Below, one piece after another: positions 1 through 8,040 of a stretch of 64,000 nucleotides of DNA; position 1 is the first letter of the stretch; the number at the start of each line of letters is the position of its first letter. The DNA is from Cyanophora paradoxa (Eukaryota; Glaucocystophyceae; Cyanophorales; Cyanophoraceae). The translations under genes and the position numbers were made by a program. The notes beneath the pieces were generated by a model. It saw only the letters and a program-made list of their open reading frames with translations. It did not search any database and was not told where the DNA came from. The stretch lies in the NCBI GenBank assembly GCA_004431415.1, contig QPMI01000141.1:1-64000 (forward strand), given 5' to 3'.

Positions 1-278
1 TGTCGCATCCGACATTATCGGACGCTCATTTATATTTGTGAGCCGCTAGGGCTCTAGATTATGTCAGCCTTCGAGCTGCTGGACGACGGCGCCTAGCTAG
101 TTAGAGCGCCGCGGTCACTTGTATTCGTGTCGGGGTACGCCGTATCTGGACGGGTACACCAGAGTCGAGGTTTGGTGACTAACTACAGCGACACTCGCCA
201 TTCCCTGCCCTGCCGAGCTTGCACTCCGCACGGGCGTCCCGCGCGCACGATTAGACACACTAATCGCGCACGCGACAG
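1..278 (+). repeat. 5' LTR
   Basis: Begins with TG and matches 5070-5350 with no substitutions. The only differences are three positions where the 3' copy has one extra base. The start is fixed by the 3' copy, which begins immediately after the polypurine tract. The right end is either the CA at 276-277 or the shared base after it. A T/A-rich stretch near 28-37 could hold the promoter. I do not see a convincing tRNA primer site just downstream. Confidence 0.9.
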
Positions 279-764
279 GCGCCATTCTGCCGGATCGAAC
301 CTTCAAGGGTCTGAGTCCGTATCGCTCTCCCCAGCCCGCCGCGCAGCGCGCATCGCTGCGCCGCCTTGCCCAGTGTCTATTGGAGCCAGAGACCTGCTTT
401 CCGCGCGAGCGCCGTCCCCACGGTTGCTTTGCGTTTGAGTGCGCCGCCCTGTACCGCTTGCGGTTGGACGGTAGTGCACCGGAAACGTCTCTAGTGCCTA
501 TCGCGGGCTTCGGGTCATCCCAGACCGAAGCGCACGCGCCGAGCTCTCTCTCGAGAGTCTCATCATTGCCTGTCCCATCGCCGGTTGCGAGCAACCGTGC
601 CACGGAGACTGCTGCGAGCAGCTCTCTAAGTGTCCCTGAGTCGCGCTCTTGCGTGACCGCGAGATCTCCGCGCCGGATTCTGCAGCGAGCTGCAGATCAA
701 ATCCCGCGCCTAGTGCTCTCCCTGGCATCTTGTTCTTGCGGCTTTACGTTGCAAAGAGAACACC

Positions 765-2281
765 ATGTCAAACTCTTCTGAACTGATCAGTTCTGAAGTC
801 CGTAGCCGGCTGTCTGCCCTCGCGCACATCGCGCCTGTGCATGCCCAGGCTGGTGCTGCTTTGCATGTGCAGCAACTTGCTGCCTCCGCTGCGGCGGACG
901 ATGATCCCGTGCGGATCGCGTTCCTGCCTGCGAATCCGCGCCTCGCCGATGGCGACCGGTTCCGGAAGGATGTGCGGAACTTCCAGTCGGCCTGCCGACG
1001 AAGTACTTGTTTGGCCCGGATTCTGCCGGTGGCCAGGAGTACTCAAAGTCGGAGGCACTAGCCGGAGTGATCGTTGGGCGAATCCGCCCCGGCGCTCTCC
1101 GCGCTGAGATCGAGCGCAAGCGTGACCTCTATGAGGCCTCGGTTGCTCTCCTAGAGCGTGACCGCGCCACGCTCGCTCGTCTCGAGCTTGTCCCGGCAAA
1201 CCTGCGGTCTGCCGAGGATGATGCCAATATTCTCGCTCTGCAGCAGAGCTGCGTGCGTGATGAGGCCACGATCGTGGCCGTGCGTGACTCGTACTTGCGT
1301 GCCCCCGGGCTGCTCGATACGATCACGGCGTGGATTCACAAGCTGCGCCACATGCGGCCCGCCGGGCCCTCACTGAGCCCTACACGGGCGAGGACCCCCG
1401 CTCGTGGCATGACTGGGTCATGCCCCTTGTGCGGCACACACTGCCGCCGGCCAGCGGCTCGCTGCGTACTATGCGGATTGCCTGCGCATCGCGCTCGAGG
1501 CCCGCTCGACGAGCGAGGACCCGGAATATCAGAACCTTGAGGTTCGGATGGCCGGCTTCGCCAAAGAGAACGAGCGCACCATGCGCGAGTTCCTCGCTGC
1601 GCTGCAGCAGCGCCTCCTTGCCCGTGACGGCGCTGTCTCGCCGCTCGAGCTTGATGATATTTTCATCGAGCAGTGCACGCGCCACGGCTGCCGCGCCGTG
1701 TTCCGCCTGCACCGGCAGCTGCTGAGCCGCCAGAGGCAAAACGGACCCGTATCCTGCAGGCAAAGTTTGCCAAGGATGAGTCCTCGAGCTCCCTGGCCCT
1801 GCTGCGCCTCGGGACGCTGACCCCAGGGCCCAGCCCTCGATCTCTGCACGTGGGTCCTCTTGGGCTGTGCAGTCCCGCTCGCCTGCCGCCGTCGCGGAGG
1901 TGCTGCGGCGCATGTCTGAGCTCGGGTACCCCGAGTACCCCCCTCAGACTGCTATGGGTGCTCAGATGACCCTAGCGTCCCCGTTGCGGCGCGGCGTCAT
2001 TGGGCAAATGTGTGCCCCAAGCGCACCCCATTCGCCCCAGTACGCCCTGGGTGCACCGCGGCCAGTACTATCGGCCAAAGCAATCCCAAGAGGATGCTGC
2101 CGACGAGCAAGAGTACTGGTCCGACGAGGGAAAACAGGACCCAGACGAAGTCTGCGGTCGCTGTGGCGAGGCAGGGCACCACCACAGTGCCTGCTCCGAC
2201 CCCCCACACGGGCTGCTCGCCCGCGCTTCCTGCGCCCTCAAGCTCGGCGGCTCCAACCGCACGCCCTGCGGCGGAGCGTGA
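765..2281 (+). pseudogene. gag: gag-like polyprotein with CCHC zinc knuckle, frame-broken
   Basis: An ATG at 765 follows a 487-nt leader. Coding-like sequence then runs through several frames: 765 to about 1000, about 1007-1370, about 1500-1740, about 1740-2000 and 2000-2281. The last segment has C-X2-C-X4-H-X4-C at 2153-2194 (CGRCGEAGHHHSAC), a retroviral-type nucleocapsid zinc knuckle, preceded by an acidic stretch. The middle segments are rich in charged helical sequence, as expected for a capsid. At least three or four frame changes separate the parts. These may be true decay, but the near-identical LTRs argue for a young element, so some could be run-length assembly errors. Identity as gag rests on the knuckle, the position and the LTR context. 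Confidence 0.7.
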
Positions 2282-2495
2282 GTGAGCACGTGCACTAGCT
2301 GCACTAGGGTCTGGCCGGCTTGGGCAGCCGCCAGAACAGCCCTGCTCGTAACCGCGATTCAATTTTTCGCGGAGCCTGGGCCTCCCCTGCGAGAGCCCCA
2401 TGTGTCGCTGTAATAAGCGGCCAATATACCTGCCTCTGAGCAGGCTGTATATTTGTACACTTGTACATAATTTCAGACGTCGGGGACGACGTCTT

Positions 2496-2510
2496 CCGAG
2501 AGGAGGAGTG
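2496..2510 (+). other. Internal copy of the polypurine tract, copy 1
   Basis: TCCGAGAGGAGGAGT, identical to the tract at 5055-5069 that precedes the 3' LTR. Confidence 0.75.
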
Positions 2511-2678
2511 AGCATGGGCATGCTGCACGAGCAGTGCAAGCGCTGCCGCTAGCCCTCCTGCCCCGAGGCTTGCTTGGATCTGTGGCCGCCGGCCAAGATC
2601 AAATAGCACTCGCGAAAGAGATCTAGAGCCCCAATCGAGTGCTGTCGAGCAGCCCGAGCGGCCACGGGTGCCCCTCTT

Positions 2679-2693
2679 TCCGAGAGGAGGAGT
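2679..2693 (+). other. Internal copy of the polypurine tract, copy 2
   Basis: Same 15 bases as the tract at 5055-5069, embedded in a tandem repeat unit. Confidence 0.75.
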
Positions 2694-2824
2694 ACCTCTT
2701 TCGCTGAAGCCTGCAAAGAGGCCCACGGCCGGTGCCGCAATTGCGAGCCCTCCTGCTTGCCTCAATCTAGATCTGTGGCCAGTGGCCGAGATCAGATCGC
2801 AAACCCCAAGCGGGTACCAGTCTT

Positions 2825-2839
2825 TCCGAGAGGAGGAGT
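2825..2839 (+). other. Internal copy of the polypurine tract, copy 3
   Basis: Same 15 bases again, in the next tandem repeat unit. Confidence 0.75.
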
Positions 2840-4045
2840 CCCTCCAAGACTCTCTCGTCGAAAGCCTGCGATTTCGCGCGGCGCACTGCGCATGCAGTCG
2901 CTGATCATGAGTGCGTCCACGGGCCTGGCGAAGTCCAGGAAAGTGGCCTCAGGCCTTGCGGCCAGAGCTGGCCCTTGCTGTAGCTGGCCCTTGCGGCAGC
3001 TAATGCTCCGATCGTGAGCTCCTCGGCCTGAGAGCGGCCTAGCTGCCGTTGCAAAATGAGATGTAATCCGCGGAGCCTTGAGCTCGGGATGCACTCTCAA
3101 GAGAAGCTCGATGCCAGAGGCACGATGCCCGGCCCCGCGGCCGGCGAGCGCCTGACGGCATGCCGTGAGCTTGACAGGCGGCCCGTGAGCCCCTGCGAAA
3201 ATCGTGAGCTTCCAAGCTCCAATGAAGGGCGAGCTTGATCATGAGCACACAGTGCCCTCGAGAGCTCGAGCCCTGAAATAAAGTCCTGGCTCGCCCCTAG
3301 GCGTTCAGGCACCAGCAGCTCCATCGAGAGCTTTGCACTATCGTGAACTTAAAGTCCTGGTGATGCCCGCCAAGTTAGCGCCCAGGCCGCACGTGTTGGT
3401 TCCGGGGCCCGGACCGAACGTTAGCGGGGCAAGGGCCTGGTGCCCAGCCCAAAGACCTGGTGAACTGCCCGACAAGTTGGCACCCAGGCGGCACGCTGCG
3501 GCTGCAGGCCGAGCGGTGCGACGGGCCGCGAGCCCTGCTCACAAGCTAGGAGCTTGGAGACCCGGCGGCCGGCCTGTTGAGGCGGCGCCAGAAGGACACC
3601 CATGAGTCCCGTCTCGCATGCGGCCGGCCTGGCCCCAAGGCGGTCAAGGCGGCGGGTGGTCCAGGCCGGAAGCCACGGCCACAGTGCCAACGGCTCCGGC
3701 GGGAGCGGCTTGATCATGAGATCTAGAAAGCCGGCTCTGAGCTGCGTCCCGACCCCGCGAGAGGGCGAGGACAGGAGAGCGGCTGCGCTAGCCCTTGAGC
3801 AGCGCTTTGTGAAGAGCCGCCCGTGAAGGGTTGGGCTGAGACGGGCCCCAGAGCCCCGCGAAACATCGCGAAAGTCCCGGGCGGAAAGGGTGAGCCACGG
3901 GCGGCCGGGAGCCTTGAGCACAGCTCGGCATGGCGACAGGGCGAGCGTCCCTCAGTAAGTCCCGGGCGGAAGGATGAGCCGCGGGCGGCCGTTAGCCTTG
4001 AGCACAGCTCGGCGCGGTGACAGGGCGGGAGACCCTTGCAAAGAC

Positions 4046-4390
4046 CTAGCCGAGCCCTAGGACGCGCCCTGCGTCTGCAGAAGGGTCGGTAGGCGGCTGT
4101 GACGCCGGGTCCTGCCCCGGGTACAGCGACAGGAGAGGAAAATGCCTCCTTATGGAAGTCCTGGCGTGGTACCAGGGCGCGCCTTGCGCCGGCGGAGGTA
4201 CACGCAGGCGGTCGTGACGCCGGATTCCGCTCCGGGTACGACGACAGGGGATGACCAATTCCCCCTCCGTGTAAGACCTGGCGTGGCACCAGGGCGCGCC
4301 TTGCGCCGGTGGGGGTACACGCAGGCGGTCGTGGCGCCGGATCCCACTCCGGGCACGACGACTGGGGACGCACAATTCCCCCATTCAGGG
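4046..4390. repeat. Tandem repeat, about 124-bp unit
   Basis: Two well-preserved copies (about 4152-4275 and 4276-4390) share GGGCGCGCCTTGCGCCGG and ACGCAGGCGGTCGTG. A more diverged copy precedes them at about 4046-4150. Confidence 0.7.
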
Positions 4391-4892
4391 CTCTGCACCG
4401 GGGACGCTCGGTGGCAGTTCGCCTGGGAGGGTCACGTCCCCCTCGTGATGGACATGCATGCACGGGTCGGGCAGGGCACCTGCCGTCACGCGTGACGGTG
4501 GTTTGAGCCTTGTGGGCGGCGCCTAGCCTCGCCCTGGAGATTCCTAGCTCCACCGCCGTCGGGGGAACCCGATCCGACGCCGTGATAAATGCAGTGAAGG
4601 CGCGGCGTGTGCCTGAGCAGCGGCGCTAGACGTGCTGCTTAGCCCTAAACATTGGGACGGGCATTTCGCTGTGGGCTATCGAGCGCTGTCGCGACGCTAC
4701 GCCCCGCGTTGCTGCTGCAGCGTGCGCCTTTGCGGCTAACATGCTGCGCGATGAGGGCAGGGCCCCCTCGGCTTCTGTCCCCTTCCAATTCCGCTCGCCT
4801 CGTGCGAGTTGCCTGGGCCGCCGGCCCGAAGTTGGACCTCGCCCCCTGGGCACTACATGCTGGAGTCGTGCCGGCGCGGCACCTGCCGGGCG

Positions 4893-5020
4893 ACAGTCTT
4901 TTCGATTCCCGGCAGTCGCCGGACATGTACATAGCCGGGCTCGGCGTCTTTTCTATTCCCGGCAGTTGCCAGGCACGGACGGACTCTGAGTCTTTTTCGA
5001 TTCCCGGCAGTAGCCGGTCG
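4893..5020. repeat. Three short spaced repeats before the 3' LTR
   Basis: Three copies of a 29-31 bp segment with the core ATTCCCGGCAGT, starting at about 4893, 4944 and 4988. They lie just upstream of the polypurine tract. Confidence 0.7.
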
Positions 5021-5054
5021 ATTTGTATTTATTTAGACCCGCGCGGACGCGGGA

Positions 5055-5069
5055 TCCGAGAGGAGGAGT
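5055..5069 (+). other. Polypurine tract of the LTR element
   Basis: TCCGAGAGGAGGAGT ends exactly one base before the TG that opens the 3' LTR. This is the expected place for the plus-strand primer of reverse transcription. Confidence 0.85.
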
Positions 5070-5350
5070 TGTCGCATCCGACATTATCGGACGCTCATTT
5101 ATATTTGTGAGCCGCTAGGGCTCTAGATTATGTCAGCCTTCGAGCTGCTGGACCGACGGCGCCTAGGCTAGTTAGAGCGCCGCGGTCACTTGTATTCGTG
5201 TCGGGGTACGCCGTATCTGGACGGGTACACCCAGAGTCGAGGTTTGGTGACTAACTACAGCGACACTCGCCATTCCCTGCCCTGCCGAGCTTGCACTCCG
5301 CACGGGCGTCCCGCGCGCACGATTAGACACACTAATCGCGCACGCGACAG
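5070..5350 (+). repeat. 3' LTR
   Basis: 281-bp copy of 1-278 with three extra single bases and no substitutions. After it the sequence changes at once to AT-richer viral coding sequence. Confidence 0.9.
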
Positions 5351-5593
5351 AGATGTTGGAGTATATGATCCAGCTCGAAATAGGTTCGTTCTGGTTTTAA
5401 TTACATTGCTAGGATCGAGCGTAATGGTTGTTATTGAAGCATCAGCAGCTAGATTATACATATTGTGAAAAAGTTCTAGCGATTCAATTCTAGCCGACTT
5501 CACGTTTGCTAACGCCCGAGGCAGATTAATTTTGAAATTCGAGGACGTGCCTTCGAACCGATCTCTAGAATCAACATTTACGCGGAGTTTCAT
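5351..5593 (-). pseudogene. Minor capsid (penton-like) protein, truncated by LTR insertion
   Basis: The first 81 codons of a viral gene are left. The N-terminus (MKLRVNVDSRDRFEGTSSNF, then a hydrophobic-basic alternation with NVKSARIESLEL) has the pattern of minor capsid/penton proteins of polinton-like and nucleocytoplasmic large DNA viruses: an IDSRDR motif followed by an FxxxLP strand. At 5350 the reading frame runs straight into LTR sequence and ends soon after. The rest of the gene should lie left of position 1. It is divergent from the major capsid gene, with 44 bp between the start codons, so the two may share a late promoter. Confidence 0.7.
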
Positions 5594-5637
5594 CTTTACA
5601 ACAATATACGTGAAAATATTCTGTAATATAATATCAA

Positions 5638-6867
5638 ATGGCGCAAGCAGGAACTACTCTGAAAGAGCTCCTAACAACCAAAGGATCGAACGAGCTTTAT
5701 CTATCGCCAGGTCTAACTGTCGGTGTTAGCCCAAAGTTTAAGCCTTTCCTTGAGACGATCCGTCCGCGAGGCAACTCATACGGATTCGCACAGACTGCTG
5801 CTTTCGACCTTCCGCGCAAGCAACTTCTAAATGGCGTCTCCCTATATTTTAAGGTAACAGTCGCTGGTGGAGCTGCCGCTTCGGTTCTTCCTAATGGTGC
5901 TGGTGCATTTATTGAAAACGTACGCTTTGTTCATGGATCTTTCAAAATGGTAATTCCCGGTGATTGGCTTACAGTGAACGCACTGATTGATAACAGCGTC
6001 GCATCCGCCCAAGCTTTTGCTAGCAGCTACGGCTTTGGAAAAGACGCAGCTCTAGAGATTCTCGATGCTAGCCGAGAGTACGTGCTGAAGATCCCATCAC
6101 AGCTTTGGGACAATTCATATTTCCCTCTGCTAGCACTTGCGGATATGCCAACCGTCGAGATTGACTTCCGTTCGGCTGGTGTGATTGGAACTGTTGCTGA
6201 TGCTATTGCGACTCTAACGGATTGTGCCCTGGTTTGTCAGTTCGTGAATATTCCTAGCGAAGAGGCAGAGTCTATGCTAAAATCTGCGAACGAGTCTGGC
6301 GGTATTAGAATTCCCTTTACTGAAATCATTTCAAAGCGCTCACGCCAGCTTAAGACGGACGACGCAGGAAACGCTGTCGAAATATCCCTTGCTAACGTTA
6401 GCGGCCTTGTGCACGCGATCCTGATGACAGTGCGTAATGCGAATCACCTGGGCACTCGCAATCATAATTCATTTGCCGGTAACGGTAACGCTTTGAAGAT
6501 TGATTCGTTTGAGATCATGCACAATAATCGCACTCTCGATATCAGTAATAAGCCAATCTCTGGATTTGTTTCGAGCTGCTATCATATCCCAACTCAATAT
6601 CGCGGAGCAACAACTGGTAATTCAGCCCTTGGTTTTGAAGACGGAAATGTCTATGGTATTGTGCTTTCGAAATCTGGCAAAGACTCCCTCCACAACGCTG
6701 TCCTCGGCTACACAGACTTCTTCAACTCAAGCAGCAGCTACTGCTCCCTCACTGTCACCGGATGTACAAACACCGCACCAGCTGTAGTCGATTTTCACGT
6801 CCTGCGCCACAACGTTCTCGTAATTAATTCATATCAAATGTCGACTCTAAAAGTAAGTAACTTCTAA
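5638..6867 (+). CDS. Major capsid protein, polinton-like
   Basis: A 409-residue intact protein. The N-terminal third has the strand-rich, glycine-turn pattern of double-jelly-roll capsid proteins, including a SPGLTVGVSPKFKPFLETIR segment and a PRKQLLNGVSLYF strand. No signal peptide or membrane segment is visible. The identification leans on size, composition and place: between a penton-like stub and the packaging ATPase, the usual neighbour set. The stop codon is one base before the ATPase start, which suggests joint transcription. An AT-rich leader with GTGAAAATATT at 5610-5620 may be promoter. It would form the capsomers of an icosahedral particle. Confidence 0.8.
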   Translation: MAQAGTTLKELLTTKGSNELYLSPGLTVGVSPKFKPFLETIRPRGNSYGFAQTAAFDLPRKQLLNGVSLYFKVTVAGGAAASVLPNGAGAFIENVRFVHGSFKMVIPGDWLTVNALIDNSVASAQAFASSYGFGKDAALEILDASREYVLKIPSQLWDNSYFPLLALADMPTVEIDFRSAGVIGTVADAIATLTDCALVCQFVNIPSEEAESMLKSANESGGIRIPFTEIISKRSRQLKTDDAGNAVEISLANVSGLVHAILMTVRNANHLGTRNHNSFAGNGNALKIDSFEIMHNNRTLDISNKPISGFVSSCYHIPTQYRGATTGNSALGFEDGNVYGIVLSKSGKDSLHNAVLGYTDFFNSSSSYCSLTVTGCTNTAPAVVDFHVLRHNVLVINSYQMSTLKVSNF

Positions 6868-6868
6868 A

Positions 6869-7573
6869 ATGGATATCAAATTGTTTGATCCAGCAGAAGT
6901 AAAACTTCCTAAACGGTTCTTGTTTGTCGGCCCCACCAACTCGGGCAAAAGCACCTACGTAAAACACGTATTAAATGCTGTAGCAAATCAGCTAGACGAT
7001 ATTTACGTCTTCAGCACAACGGCATTTACAGAACAGTGGGACGATACCACTCGCAAGAGCAATATTTATGAAGAATGGGATACAGTTTTGGTTGAAGAAA
7101 TTTTAGAACGTCAAAAAGAAAGACGACGCAAGAAAGATGATCGAAAAATAGCAATTGTTTTAGATGACTTGCTTGATAATGACCTAGTAAACGTCCACAG
7201 TGACCGATTAATGCAAAAGCTTTTTACTAGCGGAAGACATTACAATATATCGCTCTTTATCACGACACAACGTCTATGTGGCATTAGTCCGACGATTCGG
7301 CGAAATTGCGAATATGTATGCTTTTCGTCGATTCTATCGAATATTAAAGAGTTCGATTGCGTCTTTGCCGAATACAACGCCGGAGCGAGTCGAGCAGTTT
7401 TAATGCGTCTTTTCCTTGAATGGGGTCATTCGTATCAGGTTTTGATATTTGAAGCCGCGACCGTGGACCGCGTCTACTCTGTTGATAAATCTTCTGGAGA
7501 TTTTTCGGCTCTATCAAGCTTTTTACACGCAAGAAAGCGGCCCGGTCGAAAGCCGGCAACCAATCTTGTCTAA
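6869..7573 (+). CDS. FtsK/HerA-type genome-packaging ATPase
   Basis: A 234-residue P-loop ATPase that would pump the viral genome into the capsid. Walker A is GPTNSGKST at residues 21-29 and Walker B is KIAIVLDD at about 93-100, followed by LFITTQ near residue 133, typical of the A32-like viral branch of the FtsK-HerA superfamily. The length is normal for polintons and virophages. A basic, charged patch (RQKERRRKKDDRK) lies between the two Walker motifs. The C-terminal tail is basic. Its start lies one base after the capsid stop. Confidence 0.9.
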   Translation: MDIKLFDPAEVKLPKRFLFVGPTNSGKSTYVKHVLNAVANQLDDIYVFSTTAFTEQWDDTTRKSNIYEEWDTVLVEEILERQKERRRKKDDRKIAIVLDDLLDNDLVNVHSDRLMQKLFTSGRHYNISLFITTQRLCGISPTIRRNCEYVCFSSILSNIKEFDCVFAEYNAGASRAVLMRLFLEWGHSYQVLIFEAATVDRVYSVDKSSGDFSALSSFLHARKRPGRKPATNLV

Positions 7574-7737
7574 GCAACCAACTAGTATATTCTGGTTTAG
7601 CTGAGGCAATCCACAAATAGCTTGCGCCCTTGTAAATGCCGAAGCTGATGCAGTGGCATGGTGAAAGTTGTGATCTCCCCGGCCAACATATTTCTAAATC
7701 TTCAATATCCATCAAAAAGATAAAGGGTGTTATTCCT
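7574..7737. other. Short intergenic stretch between ATPase and AP2-like gene
   Basis: A minus-strand frame runs through here (7344-7793) but overlaps the ATPase and shows no recognisable domain, so I do not annotate it. The two real genes converge here. Confidence 0.5.
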
Positions 7738-7986
7738 TCAATTAAACCGTGATTTCGATGTTTGATCTTTATAAGCATCTTCGAATGAATCATAATAACC
7801 GATTATCTTCTTGCAACCATTGATTTTGGTTTCTGCTTTCCATTTATCGGTTCGTTTGTCAAAGGAAACACGGACATAGTGGTTGGTGGGTCGGTGGATT
7901 CTCCTCCGGCAATGTTTCAGTAGAAGATATTCAATGTGTTGCTGGATTGCAAAGGCAACGTATATCGGAAGGTTGATATCGGTCAT
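7738..7986 (-). CDS. Small AP2-domain-like DNA-binding protein
   Basis: 82 residues. From about residue 36 the sequence (YVRVSFDKRTDKWKAE, then KINGCKKIIGYYDSFEDAY) follows the AP2 pattern seen after HNH nucleases in viruses and mobile elements: a beta-hairpin with a K-W pair, then a glycine turn, Y-F/D and an amphipathic helix. No HNH motif is visible upstream in this frame, so it may be an AP2-only regulator or the remnant of an HNH-AP2 protein. A 21-bp motif shared with the AT-hook gene sits 33 nt upstream of the start. It overlaps nothing and converges with the ATPase. Confidence 0.55.
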   Translation of the reverse strand: MTDINLPIYVAFAIQQHIEYLLLKHCRRRIHRPTNHYVRVSFDKRTDKWKAETKINGCKKIIGYYDSFEDAYKDQTSKSRFN

Positions 7987-8019
7987 CTCTTTTTCGTTAC
8001 TTTTACATATTGCAATATA

Positions 8020-8040
8020 TTTAAGGCATATTCACGCGAT
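8020..8040 (-). promoter_or_regulatory. Shared viral upstream motif, copy 1
   Basis: A 21-bp sequence with the core GCGTGAATATGCCTTAA, read on the minus strand. It is an exact copy of 9007-9027. It ends 33 nt before the AP2-like start codon and overlaps the stop codon of the integrase gene. Likely a virus-specific promoter element. Confidence 0.65.

Larger units (their letters stand above)
2290..5054. repeat. Retrotransposon interior: diverged tandem repeats, no gene
   Basis: No coding region is convincing here. The stretch is built of repeated units. A block of roughly 150-190 bp ending in TCCGAGAGGAGGAGT recurs at about 2440-2840. A unit of about 75 bp occurs twice at about 3870-4025. A unit of about 124 bp occurs about three times at 4046-4390. 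A unit around TTCCCGGCAGT occurs three times at 4893-5020. Units differ by many substitutions, so the expansions are older than the insertion itself. Confidence 0.7.
1..5350 (+). mobile_element. Non-autonomous LTR retrotransposon, gag only (TR-GAG-like)
   Basis: Two direct repeats of about 280 bp bound a 4.8 kb interior. The interior has, in order, a leader of about 490 nt, a gag-like region with a zinc knuckle, about 2.8 kb of diverged tandem repeats and a polypurine tract directly against the 3' LTR. I see no protease, reverse transcriptase, RNase H or integrase motif in any frame, so the element must depend on enzymes supplied elsewhere. A gag-bearing, pol-less LTR element matches what are called TR-GAG elements. 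Its right edge falls inside a viral capsid gene, so it inserted into the provirus. The left flank, and therefore the target-site duplication, lies outside the window. Confidence 0.85.

Noticed and set aside
278-310. tRNA-like sequence after the 5' LTR as primer binding site
   Set aside because: Contains a T-loop-like GGATCGAACC, but lacks TGG at the LTR edge and its arm would have mismatches; not convincing.
127-438. Open frame of 103 codons starting in the 5' LTR
   Set aside because: Crosses the LTR boundary, has no domain, and the equivalent frame in the 3' LTR leads into viral sequence; chance frame.
4893-5020. Three regularly spaced repeats, CRISPR-like at first sight
   Set aside because: Repeats are imperfect, spacers short and unequal, and the setting is the interior of a eukaryotic retrotransposon.
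5255-5350. Last 31 codons of the minus-strand frame that starts at 5593
   Set aside because: These lie in the LTR, so they are not part of the capsid gene; I cut the feature at 5351.
6500-6787. 95-codon frame inside the capsid gene
   Set aside because: Out-of-frame shadow of a well-supported gene.
7344-7793. 149-codon minus-strand frame
   Set aside because: Overlaps the ATPase gene by 230 bases and shows no recognisable domain; shadow.
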